A stretch of DNA of 64,000 bases. Origin: Sorangium cellulosum (GTDB lineage: Bacteria; Myxococcota_A; Polyangia; Polyangiales; Polyangiaceae). The position numbers and the translations under genes were made by a program. The DNA is taken from NCBI RefSeq assembly GCF_002950945.1, contig NZ_CP012673.1:11856501-11920500 (forward strand), given 5' to 3'. Shown here in pieces: positions 26,173 to 35,369 of the stretch. The notes below the pieces were generated by a model. It saw nothing but the letters and a program-made list of their open reading frames with translations, was not told the DNA's origin and did not search any database. Positions within the stretch are counted from its first letter, which is position 1; every line of letters begins with the position of its first letter.

Positions 26173-26882
26173 GCCTGCCCCTCTCGCGACGCGCAAAAGC
26201 CGCGCTGCTGCCCCGCGTGGGCAGCGGCGCTTCGAGCACCCGGTTCAAGGCTCAGCGTTCTCATGGGCGCGCTCCCGACGCCATCGGCCTCGGCCACTCG
26301 TCCGCGGATGGCGCGGATGGCGCGGCGGGCGCGGTGGCAGCGCGCCGGCCAGCCAGCGCGTGGCGGCGCGGGCCAGCGTAGTACGCGCGCTGGCCGGAGC
26401 GCGATACCCTCGGAGATGGCTCGGGGGCAGGGGCACGGCATGGCCCCGAAGATAACCCACCCGGCCGCGGCCATCATGCGCCCAAGCATCACGTTGCCCC
26501 GCAGCGGTACACCAGCGGCCTCGCTGGATGCACCGCCGGAGAGCCCCTCCCGTCGTGGGCGTGACGGAGCTGCCTCGGGCCGGCAGACGTCGGCAGCGCC
26601 GACCGCGGCGCGCCGCCGCGCTCGGCTGCGGGACGAGAAATCGCTCCCGAGCACCATCGTGCCGCCTCGCTGGAACAGCTGGGTGTCCTCGGAGGCGAAA
26701 TCGTGCCGCCCTTTGCCGTGAGCCCGCGCCCAGGTCGAGCCGCTCGCCGCCCCGCCCCCCGGCCTCCGCCCCGACGTGGAGCTCCCCACCAGCGCTGCCC
26801 GTCCATCCACAGCTCGCATCGTAGCGACTTCGTCGCCCTGCGGGCGATTCCTGGCAAGCGTTGACCACGTCGCGGCCGCCCG
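26173..26882. other. Gene-poor stretch, nothing convincing
   Basis: 710 bp between the proline-rich protein and the end of the kinase gene. Several open frames cross it on the minus strand, but their composition is that of GC-rich noncoding sequence and no motif is recognisable. It should hold the promoter of the gene at 26172. Confidence 0.5.
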
Positions 26883-28130
26883 TCAGCCCACGACGCTGGC
26901 CAGCAGCGCCAGGGCGAAGCCGAAGAGCACCACGCCGACGACCAGCATCACCATGTCCGCGCGGCTCGGCTCCGCGACCGCGCGCGGCCGCCGCGTGCGG
27001 CGCGCCCCCGTGGCCCCGCGCGCCGCCGGGAGGCGCGGCGGCGCGGCGCCCGGCGCGGCCTGCGCGGCCTCGCCCGGCGCCGGGAGGCCGAACGCCGCGA
27101 CGGTCGCGCTCAACGTCGGGGCGACGTGGGCGCGGACCGGGGGGATCACCAGCGGCGCCGTGCTCTGCCAGCGCGGCCCGTGCGGCAGGGCGAAGGGCGG
27201 GCTCGACCCTCCGGCCAGGCGCGCGGCGATGCGCGAGAGCTCGGCCGCGAACGTCGCGGCGCCTGGAAACCGCAGCTCCGGCCGCTTCTCCAGCGCCCGC
27301 ATGACCGCGCGGTCGAGCTCCGGCGGCGTCGGCCACGGCGCGTGGCGCGACGGGGGCGCGGGGACCTCGCTGGCGTGGGCGCGCAGGAGTTCCAGGAGCG
27401 GCTTCACGTGCTCGAACGGGCCGCGGCCCGCGAGCAAGGTGTAGAGGACGACGCCCGCGGCGTACACGTCGGTGCGGGCGTCCACCGCCAGCCCGGAGAT
27501 CTGCTCGGGCGAGAGGTAACGCGGCGTGCCCACGAGCACCCCTTCCTCCGTCTGGTAGAGCGACGGCGCCGGCGCGCGCCCGTCGCCGTGCGCGGCCACC
27601 ACCTTGGCGATGCCGAAATCGAGCACCTTCACCACGCGCCGCCCCTGCGCGTCCGGATCACACACGAAGAGGTTCTCGAGCTTCACGTCGCGGTGGACGA
27701 TCCCCGCGCCGTGCGCCGCGTCGAGGCCGGCGAGCGCCTGCTCCACGAGCGCGATCGCCTCCGGCGGCGGCAGCGCGCCGCGCGCCGCGAGCTCCTCGCG
27801 CATCGTCCGGCCGTAGAGCCGCTCCATCACCAGGTACGTCCGCCCCTCGGCCGTCTGCCCGAAATCGGTGACGGTCACCAGGTTGGGGTGCGCGAGCCGC
27901 GCCAGCGACTGCGCCTCCACGCGCATCCGCTCCACCAGCCGCGGCTCGCGGCTGAGATCCCGGTGCAAGAGCTTCACCACCACGGGCTTGTCGAGGCCCA
28001 CGTGGGCGGCCTCGATCACCTCGCCCATCCCGCCTCGCCCGAGCCGGCGCGTCGGCCGGTACGGCGTGCCGTACAGCAGGGTGTCGCTCAGCTCGGGCGC
28101 CGCGCAGCGGCAGTCTTCGTGCGAGGGCAA
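26883..28130 (-). CDS. Serine/threonine protein kinase, C-terminal membrane anchor
   Basis: 415 residues from the TTG at 28130, chosen because GAGG lies six bases upstream; the frame is open to a GTG at 28235. The kinase domain starts almost at once: GRGGMG loop (31-36), Lys53, HRDVKLEN (146-153), DFG (171-173) and GTPRYLSPEQ soon after. All catalytic residues are present. A Pro/Ala-rich linker (about 300-390) leads to one membrane span at the extreme C terminus (MVMLVVGVVLFGFALALLAS), with nothing after it. So it is a tail-anchored cytoplasmic kinase without an external sensor. It lies downstream of the ABC operon on the same strand but 237 bp away. Confidence 0.85.
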   Translation of the reverse strand: MPSHEDCRCAAPELSDTLLYGTPYRPTRRLGRGGMGEVIEAAHVGLDKPVVVKLLHRDLSREPRLVERMRVEAQSLARLAHPNLVTVTDFGQTAEGRTYLVMERLYGRTMREELAARGALPPPEAIALVEQALAGLDAAHGAGIVHRDVKLENLFVCDPDAQGRRVVKVLDFGIAKVVAAHGDGRAPAPSLYQTEEGVLVGTPRYLSPEQISGLAVDARTDVYAAGVVLYTLLAGRGPFEHVKPLLELLRAHASEVPAPPSRHAPWPTPPELDRAVMRALEKRPELRFPGAATFAAELSRIAARLAGGSSPPFALPHGPRWQSTAPLVIPPVRAHVAPTLSATVAAFGLPAPGEAAQAAPGAAPPRLPAARGATGARRTRRPRAVAEPSRADMVMLVVGVVLFGFALALLASVVG

Positions 28131-28367
28131 GGCGATCCTCAGCGGGTCGGCGTCGCGCCTCCAGCGTCGCGTGGCGCGGAGATCCGTGTGTCCCCTCGCT
28201 CCCGGACCACGAGCGCGCGATCGCTCTTCTCCCACGCCCCCCCGGAGCGCTCAAGATTTCGACAGATCCGCGCGCGAGCGCATCGTCGCGCATTCCCGCG
28301 ACGAGCTCCAATTTTCCGCGCCACGTCGAGCGCACGTGCGATTTTTGAAGGGCGGCGTGAGGGCGCG

Positions 28368-30107
28368 TCAGGCGGGGCTGCCGGCGGCGCCTCCTCGGGC
28401 CTCACCCTCTGCAGCCGCAGCGGCCGCGCGCTCTGCCGCGCGGGTGGCCTCGTCTTCCTGGGCGAGGAGCGCGTCCGTCTGCGCGAACGCCGCGTCGCGC
28501 TGAGCGGTCAGGGCGGCGCAGCGCGAGCGCGCCCCGGCGAGCAGGCCGAGCCCGAGGGCGAGCCACCCCGCCGTGGCCACGAAGCCGCTGGTGAGGAGGG
28601 CCCCGGGGTCGCTGCTGCCGGCCCTGGACATCATCAGGAACGCGTAGAACGGCGAGGGCGCCGCGACGACGAGCGCGTCGTCGCCCGTGGTGTTCCTGGC
28701 GATGAGGCCGGCGATGGCCGCGACGATCCAGGGACCCACCGCGATCGCGAAGAGCAGCGTCACGAGCAGCACCCGCGTGACCATGGACGAGCCGGTCCGC
28801 GCGCGGAGGAACGCGCCGAGGCCGACGAGGAACACGTAGAACGCGAGCGCGTAGCTGGCGAAGTACCCGAGCTGCCGCGCCGAGAACCCGGGCGACACGA
28901 CCGAGGCGTCGACGATCCGCTCGAAGCCGACGAGCCAGAGCGCGGCGAGCGCCGCGACGCCGACCCCGAGCAGGAGGTACGCCGAGCGCATCACGCCGGG
29001 GCCGAAGAAGCGGCGGAGCAGGCTCGCGCCGTCCCGTGCCCAGCGCACCTCGACCCGGCGCGAGGGGCCGATCGGCTCGCCGGCGAAGAGGAACACGCAG
29101 AAGGTCAGGAACAGCAGCATGGCGCACATGCCCGCGAGGATCGCGAGCAGGCGATCGGACGGGTCCACCGAGAGCGCCGGCACCACGGCGGCCGCGGCGA
29201 GCACCGGCGTGCAGACCACGAGCCACGTCTTCAGACCCGAGGAGCGATCGTCGCTGTCGCTCGTGAGGTTCGCGACGGTCACCTGGTACAGAAACCAGGC
29301 GGGGACGGCGATCGCCGCCGTCGGCAAGAGGACCAGGAAGAGCACGTAATCCAGGCTGAACGGGGCGCGCTGGTAGGCGGCGGGGAGCCAGATCGGCGGG
29401 CCCTCGGGGACCTCCGGCCAGGCGCCGTGGGCTGCGTACGAGAGCCCCGCGCCGGCCGCCAGGAACAGGCCGCTCGAGATCGGGAAGGCGAGCAGCAGCG
29501 TGACGAGGATCGCCCCGCGGAGGCTCGCCATCTTCGAGCTGATCGCCAGGCCGAAGGCGACGCTGAGCAGCGCGATCAGGAAGAGGAACAGGAACGCGAT
29601 CACCACCTCGAGCGCGGTGATCCCGCCGAACAGGAACGGCAGCGCCCCGACCGGCGCGAGCATCACCACGTACATCGAGATCGCCGTGTAGGCGGCGAGG
29701 AATTTGCCGCGCGCGATCTCGCCGGGCGGGATGCCCGTGAGCAGCACCGCCTCCCACGTGCGGCCCTCGCGCTCCGACGCGATGCTGTTCGCGGCGACCG
29801 CCGGGCCCACGAGGGTCACCACGAAGTACGCGAGCGAGAAGAAGACCTGGAACAGGATCACGCCCGTCCTCGCGGGCGAGACGTCCGTCGAGACGATGCC
29901 GCCGAGCGACGCGACGAGCAGCGTCATCAGCATCGCGAACACGAGCAGGATGATCGGCGTGCGGCCGAGGCGCGCCGCCTGCTTGAGCTCGCGGATCCAG
30001 ATCGGGTTCGGATCGCGAACGAGGCGACCCACCCGGTGCCGCGCTCGATCGACGAGCCGCCGGGACGACGGGCCGCCGGACGGCGATGAGCCAGTCTGCA
30101 CGCTCAC
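28368..30107 (-). CDS. ABC-2-type transporter permease
   Basis: 579 residues with about 12 hydrophobic segments. The N-terminal DPNPIWIRELKQAARLG is the typical amphipathic start of ABC-2 permeases, followed by spans and the FAMLMTLLVASL helix. The conserved SIASEREGRTWEAVLLTGIP (about 110-130), in the first half, is the ABC-2 signature coupling segment. The C terminus is a short charged coiled coil (about 530-579). The GTG at 30107 overlaps the stop of the ATPase gene (GTGA), so the pair is translationally coupled. It is the membrane channel for the ATPase at 30104, exporting an unknown substrate or modifying the envelope. Confidence 0.87.
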   Translation of the reverse strand: MSVQTGSSPSGGPSSRRLVDRARHRVGRLVRDPNPIWIRELKQAARLGRTPIILLVFAMLMTLLVASLGGIVSTDVSPARTGVILFQVFFSLAYFVVTLVGPAVAANSIASEREGRTWEAVLLTGIPPGEIARGKFLAAYTAISMYVVMLAPVGALPFLFGGITALEVVIAFLFLFLIALLSVAFGLAISSKMASLRGAILVTLLLAFPISSGLFLAAGAGLSYAAHGAWPEVPEGPPIWLPAAYQRAPFSLDYVLFLVLLPTAAIAVPAWFLYQVTVANLTSDSDDRSSGLKTWLVVCTPVLAAAAVVPALSVDPSDRLLAILAGMCAMLLFLTFCVFLFAGEPIGPSRRVEVRWARDGASLLRRFFGPGVMRSAYLLLGVGVAALAALWLVGFERIVDASVVSPGFSARQLGYFASYALAFYVFLVGLGAFLRARTGSSMVTRVLLVTLLFAIAVGPWIVAAIAGLIARNTTGDDALVVAAPSPFYAFLMMSRAGSSDPGALLTSGFVATAGWLALGLGLLAGARSRCAALTAQRDAAFAQTDALLAQEDEATRAAERAAAAAAEGEARGGAAGSPA

Positions 30108-31297
30108 TGCACCTCTCCTTGCGTGACCTCCAGGAAGATCCGCTCGAGCTCGTTGCGCTCCGGCTCGACCCCGATCACCAAGGCCCCGCTCCGCACGAGG
30201 TGCTGGACGATCTCGGCGATCTTGACGTCGTTGCCCACGTAGCTGACGTGCACCGAGCCCGCGACGATCTCGACGTCGAGGATCCCCGGCCCGCCCCGCA
30301 GCAGGAAGGCCGCGGCCTCGGGATCGCCGAGGACCCGCACCTTCACCTTGCGCCGCGGGACCGGCGCGTACGGCGCCGGAACCACCGGCGCCGGCCCCGC
30401 GGGCGCAGCGGCCGCCGGCGGGGGCGCGCCGTACGCCGCCGGAGCGGGCTCGGGCGCGAGCGGCTGACCCGGCGCGCCGGGCGGCGGCAGCGCCCCGGGG
30501 CCGTACGGCGGCGCGGCGCGCGCGTGCGGGCCGGCCGCGCCGCCGCCGTGCGGCGCGTGCCCGGCGCGCAGGGCCTCGAGGCGCGCCGCGATCTCGCCGA
30601 TGGGACCGGCGACCACGAGGCGGCCCTTCTCGAGGATGCCGATCGACGTGCACACGTCGGAGAGCTCCGTGAGGATGTGCGAGGAGAGGAAGATCGTCTT
30701 CCCGAGGCTCCGGAGCTCCAGCAGCAGATCGCGGATCTCGATGCGCGCGCGCGGATCGAGATCGCTCGCCGGCTCGTCCAGGATGAGGACCTTGGGGTCG
30801 TGCAGCAGGATCCTCCCGAGCTGCAGCCGCTGCTTCATGCCCTTCGACATGGTCGCGACGATCCGGTCCTGGATCTTGCCGAGGTCGGTCAGCTCCAGGA
30901 CGGCGTCGACCACGTCGAGCGACGGCACCCGGAAGGCGTCCGCGAAGAACTCGAGGTACTCGCGCACCGTGATCCGGTCGTACACACCGGCGTGATCCGG
31001 CATGTACCCGATGCTGCGGCGGACCGCGGCCGGGTCGATCGTGACGTCGACGCCGTCGATCTCGACCCGCCCCGCCATCGGCTCGAGCAGGGTCGCCATC
31101 ACCCGGATCGTCGTCGTCTTGCCGGCGCCGTTCGGGCCGATGAAGCCGAAGATCTCGCCGGGGCCGACGTCGAAGGTCACGTCCCTGAGCACGTCGAGCG
31201 ACCCGAAGCGGTGCGAGAGGTGCCGGACCCGGATCGTCGGCGGCGGCCGCTCGGGCCGCGGCTCCAGGGGCGGCGCGGTTCCGGGCGCGGCGCTCAC
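30104..31297 (-). CDS. ABC transporter ATP-binding protein with a C-terminal extra domain
   Basis: 397 residues. Walker A GPNGAGKT (54-61), signature ATMSKGMKQR (148-157, the SKGMKQR form usual in ABC-2 exporters), Walker B LILDEPASDL (171-180) and the switch His in SSHIL (205-209). Residues about 245-318 are a Pro/Ala/Gly-rich linker leading to a small domain (about 320-397) with KVKVRVLGDPEAAAFLL and VHVSYVGNDVKIAEIVQHLV. Short linkers are common; this roughly 70-residue linker is unusually long. The GTG start at 31297 overlaps the upstream stop. It energises the permease encoded next. Confidence 0.9.
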   Translation of the reverse strand: MSAAPGTAPPLEPRPERPPPTIRVRHLSHRFGSLDVLRDVTFDVGPGEIFGFIGPNGAGKTTTIRVMATLLEPMAGRVEIDGVDVTIDPAAVRRSIGYMPDHAGVYDRITVREYLEFFADAFRVPSLDVVDAVLELTDLGKIQDRIVATMSKGMKQRLQLGRILLHDPKVLILDEPASDLDPRARIEIRDLLLELRSLGKTIFLSSHILTELSDVCTSIGILEKGRLVVAGPIGEIAARLEALRAGHAPHGGGAAGPHARAAPPYGPGALPPPGAPGQPLAPEPAPAAYGAPPPAAAAPAGPAPVVPAPYAPVPRRKVKVRVLGDPEAAAFLLRGGPGILDVEIVAGSVHVSYVGNDVKIAEIVQHLVRSGALVIGVEPERNELERIFLEVTQGEVQ

Positions 31298-33426
31298 GGC
31301 GCCCCCCCGAGGCCGACGATGCGCACGAGCACGCGGTCGCTCTCGATCCGCAGCCCCGCGTCGCTCGCGCGGCCCTCGCCGCCGTCGAGCTGGCCGAGCA
31401 GCACGGGCACGCCGGCCGGGAACCAGTCGACCGCGTCGCCGGCGGCCTCCTCGACGGCCCACCACGCCTCGCCCAGGCCCGGGGCGTCGGGCGCGAGCAG
31501 GGGGATCAGCAGGCTCCCGCCGAGGTCGTGGACGTCGATGCCGCCGACCCGCCGCCCGAAGCCCACCTGCGACAGCCACGCCCGCCCCTCGCTGCGCGTC
31601 CCGACGTCGACCCCGGCGCGCGACGAGACCTTCTCGCCGTCCCGGATGCGGGCGAAGTAGCGGGCCTCGCCCGACGGGAGCCGCAGGACGCCGCCCCGGA
31701 GATCGCGGCCGCTCCGGTTGCTCACGACGAGGTCGCCGCCCGCGTCGGCCGCCATCGCGATGCCGTCGCCGATCGGCGCGGTCCCGTCCTCGCGCACGAT
31801 CACGGTCTGCCACGAGCGCGCGGCGACGTCGGTCAGGCGGGCCCCGTCGCGGTCCACCGTGAGCCGATCGGGCCGCGCGGGCGCCTCGGAGATCGCCGCG
31901 GTGCTGATGACGCTGCTCGCGTCGGTCGTGCGGACCGTGAGGTCCTCCGCGCTCGAGACGAAGAAGCTGCGGAACCGGCGCACCGCGCCCTCCGACATGC
32001 CGGCCCCCGCCTCGACGAGCGTGAGGTGGCGCGCCCTGCCCCTCACCCCCTTCGCGAGCACGCCCACGCCGACGACCGACGCGAACGCGACCGCCGCGTA
32101 GAGGGGCAGGAACCGGAGCGCGCGGAGCGGCCTGCCCTGCCGCGCCGCCCGCGAGAAATTGACCGGCCCCGCGAGCACCGCGTACAGGCAGAGCAGCAGC
32201 GCGGAGAGCCCGATCGCCCAGCGCGAGCTCTCGTTCGGATCGAGCAGCTTCCGCACCCGGTCGAGGTCGAGCCCCATCACCTCCTCCCCCGGCCGGAACG
32301 CGACGGTCGATCGGCGGTCGTAGGCGCGGCGCGCGAGATCGGCCATCCGGATCTTCACCCAGGGGTCGACGGCGGCGGGCGGGCGCGAGGGATCGAACGC
32401 GAGCAGGTGCACCTCCCCGAGGCCGTAGGACGCCGAGCTGCCGTACGGGCTCCCGCGCAGGTTGCCGCCCGACCAGCCCGAGAGCGCCTCGGCCACCTGG
32501 GGGCCCGCGCTCGGCGCCGGCACGAGCGCGTTGCCCTGCTTGCCGAAGCCGCTCGCGCCGCCCGGCGCGGGCGGCACGATCTCCTCGAGCACCTCCCCCG
32601 CGAGGCCCGCCCTCGCGACCTCGCCCCCGACGAGCGCCGCGAGCGTCGGGTGCCGGAGATCCTCGGGGCGGGCCACGGACAGCGCCAGCGTCCCGCCGGC
32701 GAGCACGTACCCGGCGAGCGCGTCGAGCTCGGCGCCCCTCAGCATCGAGAGCTTGTCGGTGCGCATGAACACCGCGTCCGCCGCGCTGTAGAGGGCCGCG
32801 CGGTCGGGCAGCAGCGGGTCGCCCGTCGCGCCGTCGAAGCCCGCCTGCTGGACCCACAGGGTCGGGCCGGGCGACGGCCCGGGACCGCGCCCGGTCGGCA
32901 GGAACAGCGGCGCGACCGGCGCCTCGTGCAGGGTCCCCCGCAGGAGCGACGCCTCGCTGACGTCGAAGAGCACCACGGCGCGCTGCGACGTCGACGAGAG
33001 CGACTGCACGTGCATGCGCGCGCCGTGCTCGTCGAGCGTGCGCACCTCCACCTCGCCGAACGGCGACACCTGCACCGGCACGCGCACGTGGATCGACGCG
33101 CCCGCCGCGACGCTGTACGGCGCCGACGCGATGAAGACGCGGTCGTCGGAGTAGCGCTTCGACTCGATCTCGACCTCGCCCTTCGCCGCCCTGCCGCCGC
33201 GGTTCTCGATGCGCAGGACGACCTGGTTCCAGCCCCAGGGCAGCGCGCCGCTCGTCCCGAACAGCGGCGCCGCGTCGACGTGGAGCTCCGGCAGAGACCC
33301 GGCCGGCGCCTGCGCGAGCGCCGGCTCTGCCGCCGCGAGCGCCGCGAGCGCCGCGATCCACGCCGCGCCCGCCCAGAGCGGAGCGGGCCCGATCGCCCGC
33401 CCCCGCACCGCCTCGCCGCGCCTCAT
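31294..33426 (-). CDS. Large membrane protein of the MoxR operon (Ig-like and GATase-like domains)
   Basis: 710 residues. A signal peptide covers about 1-39 (AAWIAALAALAAAEPALAQA). An Ig-like or CARDB-type beta domain (about 60-125) follows, with WGWNQVVLRIENRGG. Residues about 180-370 look like a class I GATase-like flavodoxin fold without a catalytic triad (YVLAGGTLALSVARPE). Two membrane spans follow at about 400-450, separated by LYAVLAGPVNFSRAARQG; the GPVNF motif recurs in BatA/DUF4350-type proteins next to MoxR genes. A periplasmic domain (about 470-710) follows. The ATG at 33426 overlaps the moxR stop by 4 bp. It probably forms the envelope part of the MoxR system. Confidence 0.8.
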   Translation of the reverse strand: MRRGEAVRGRAIGPAPLWAGAAWIAALAALAAAEPALAQAPAGSLPELHVDAAPLFGTSGALPWGWNQVVLRIENRGGRAAKGEVEIESKRYSDDRVFIASAPYSVAAGASIHVRVPVQVSPFGEVEVRTLDEHGARMHVQSLSSTSQRAVVLFDVSEASLLRGTLHEAPVAPLFLPTGRGPGPSPGPTLWVQQAGFDGATGDPLLPDRAALYSAADAVFMRTDKLSMLRGAELDALAGYVLAGGTLALSVARPEDLRHPTLAALVGGEVARAGLAGEVLEEIVPPAPGGASGFGKQGNALVPAPSAGPQVAEALSGWSGGNLRGSPYGSSASYGLGEVHLLAFDPSRPPAAVDPWVKIRMADLARRAYDRRSTVAFRPGEEVMGLDLDRVRKLLDPNESSRWAIGLSALLLCLYAVLAGPVNFSRAARQGRPLRALRFLPLYAAVAFASVVGVGVLAKGVRGRARHLTLVEAGAGMSEGAVRRFRSFFVSSAEDLTVRTTDASSVISTAAISEAPARPDRLTVDRDGARLTDVAARSWQTVIVREDGTAPIGDGIAMAADAGGDLVVSNRSGRDLRGGVLRLPSGEARYFARIRDGEKVSSRAGVDVGTRSEGRAWLSQVGFGRRVGGIDVHDLGGSLLIPLLAPDAPGLGEAWWAVEEAAGDAVDWFPAGVPVLLGQLDGGEGRASDAGLRIESDRVLVRIVGLGGAP

Positions 33427-34487
33427 CGCCGGATCGCCTGCGCCACGGGCTCGGGGCGCGCCTCGACCGCGGAGGTGAGCGCGGAGACCACCTGGTCCGT
33501 CGTGATCCCCTCCGCCTCGCCCTCGAAGGACCGGATCAGGCGGTGGCGCAGCACCGGCTTCGCGACCCGCTGCACGTCGGCGAAGGCGACGTGCGCCCTG
33601 CCCTGGAGCAGCGCCGCGGCCTTCGCGGCCAGCACCAGCGACTGCGCGCCGCGCACACCGGCGCCGAACCGGAGCGCCCGCCGCACGATCTCGGGCGCGC
33701 CCTCGGCGGCCGGGTCGCTCGCGCGCGTGAGCCGCGACGCGTACCGCAGGACGGGCTCGGCCACCGCGACGTCGCGGCACAGCGACCGCAGCGCGAGCAC
33801 GTCGTCGCGGGTGAGCACCCGCGGCGGCGGCCCGCCGTCGTGGCCCGTGGTCCGGGCGAGGATCTCGGTCAGCTCGTCCTCGGTCGGGCTCGGCACGAGC
33901 ACCTTCAGCAGGAACCGGTCGAGCTGCGCCTCGGGCAGCGGGTACGTTCCCTCCATCTCGATCGGGTTCTCGGTGGCCAGCACGAAGAACGGCTCCTCCA
34001 TCACGTGCCGCGTGCCGGCGATGGTGCACGCGTGCTCCTGCATCGCCTCGAGCAGCGCGCTCTGCGTCTTCGGCGTCGCCCGGTTGATCTCGTCGGCCAG
34101 GATCACCTGCCCGAAGATCGGCCCCTTGTGCAGCGAGAAGTGGCGCGAGCCGTCCGCCGCCGCGACGAGCACGTTCGTCCCCGTCACGTCGCTCGGCATG
34201 AGGTCCGGCGTGAACTGGATGCGGGAGAACCGGAGGTCGAGGCAGCCGGCGATGGTCCTGACGAGGAGCGTCTTGCCCAGCCCGGGCGCCCCTTCGAGCA
34301 GGACGTGTCCGCCCGCGGCGATGCCCCAGAGCGTCTGCTCGATGACGTCCCCCTGGCCGACGATGACGTGCCCGATCGCCTCCCGCAGGCGCCCGCTCGC
34401 CTGGCGCGCGAGCTCGAGCCGCGCCTCGAAGGAGGCGGGGGCCGCGCCCTGCCCGCCGTCAATACCTGCGCCTGATTCCGCCGCCAT
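33423..34487 (-). CDS. MoxR-family AAA+ ATPase
   Basis: 354 residues of the MoxR family of AAA+ chaperone-like ATPases. Walker A GAPGLGKT (66-73), Walker B VILADEINRATPK (128-140), sensor region TENPIEMEGTYPLPEAQLDR (about 175-195) and the C-terminal lid helices are all intact. MoxR proteins act on VWA-domain or membrane partners to mature or insert complexes. Here no VWA or DUF58 gene follows; the partner is the membrane protein at 31294. The ATG at 34487 has GAGGG upstream; the frame is open to 34562. It is the first gene of the leftward operon 34487-28368. Confidence 0.9.
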   Translation of the reverse strand: MAAESGAGIDGGQGAAPASFEARLELARQASGRLREAIGHVIVGQGDVIEQTLWGIAAGGHVLLEGAPGLGKTLLVRTIAGCLDLRFSRIQFTPDLMPSDVTGTNVLVAAADGSRHFSLHKGPIFGQVILADEINRATPKTQSALLEAMQEHACTIAGTRHVMEEPFFVLATENPIEMEGTYPLPEAQLDRFLLKVLVPSPTEDELTEILARTTGHDGGPPPRVLTRDDVLALRSLCRDVAVAEPVLRYASRLTRASDPAAEGAPEIVRRALRFGAGVRGAQSLVLAAKAAALLQGRAHVAFADVQRVAKPVLRHRLIRSFEGEAEGITTDQVVSALTSAVEARPEPVAQAIRR

Positions 34488-34564
34488 TCGATCGCCCTCG
34501 GGCCACGACCATAGCCGGCTGCGCGCCGCGCGTCGATCGCGGCCGTGCGTGCTATCTTTCACGC

Positions 34565-35119
34565 ATGAACCTGCTTAGCCGACGCTGTCGAAATGCCCTC
34601 GATTCGCTCTGCATTCCCGCGCTCTCCGCGCGCGCCGGCGTGGCGCTCGCCGCGGCCCTTTCGCTCGGCGCGAGCTCCTGCGCGAGCATCGTCGGCGAGC
34701 ACGAGGCCGAGACCAAGTTCCTCGTCAAGCCGAGCACGCAGGCGAAGTTCTCCGGGTGGAGCGAGGTCTCCGTCTCGCAGGATCCGAGCTCCGTCGACGG
34801 CGCCAAGCTCATGTTCATCCGGCTGGAGGCGCGGGACAACAACGTCCCCGACCTGACCTTCATCAAGAGCATCACCGCGGAGGCCGTCGTCGACGGCGCG
34901 GCGACCAAGATCGCCGGCAAATCGCCGATGCCGACGGGAGAGCGCATCGTCCCGCTCGATCGCGCCTACCACGGCGACATCCGGAAGTTCTTCTACGAGG
35001 ACACCGAGAACGGCGGGTACACCGTACATGTCGACTGGCGCGGCGAGCTCGACCTGACGAAGAAGATCCCCGAGGAGGGGGTGTGGATGAAGGTCATCGT
35101 GGCGGTCAGCATCGAGTGA
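34565..35119 (+). CDS. Putative lipoprotein
   Basis: 184 residues. A hydrophobic N-terminal stretch (about 24-38) leads to LGASSCAS with Cys39, a slightly atypical lipobox. The mature part is beta-rich with no cysteine and includes KLMFIRLEARDNNVPDLTF and YTVHVDWRGELDLT, compatible with a single Ig-like or C2-like sandwich. No family is recognised. Divergent from moxR with a 77-bp gap, so the two may share control. Confidence 0.72.
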   Translation: MNLLSRRCRNALDSLCIPALSARAGVALAAALSLGASSCASIVGEHEAETKFLVKPSTQAKFSGWSEVSVSQDPSSVDGAKLMFIRLEARDNNVPDLTFIKSITAEAVVDGAATKIAGKSPMPTGERIVPLDRAYHGDIRKFFYEDTENGGYTVHVDWRGELDLTKKIPEEGVWMKVIVAVSIE

Positions 35120-35369
35120 GCGCGCCGCCGCGACGCCTGCCTCTTCTGCCCGGACGGCCTCTCTCCTCGGGCCGCTCCCGAAGACCCTGAGCCACCCAAG
35201 CTCCTGCCCCTTCTCCCCGTCGAACGCTGCAAACCGAGAGCGCACCGCACGCGAGGCGCGAGGCGCGGGCGCGCGACGTCGATCCACGCGACGTCCGCGC
35301 GCCGCGGCGCGCTCGCCGGCGCGCGCCGTGTGTTGCCCACCCCGGGTGCGGGCGAGGAGGTCCTTTGTC

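Noticed and set aside
26245-27336. Minus-strand open frame in the 26-kb gap
   Set aside because: Its right half lies antisense-in-another-frame within the kinase gene and its left half shows no motif or codon bias of a real gene.
30828-30851. Altered ABC signature (SKGMKQR rather than SGGQ) as a defect
   Set aside because: This form is usual in ATPases of ABC-2 exporters, so it is not a defect.
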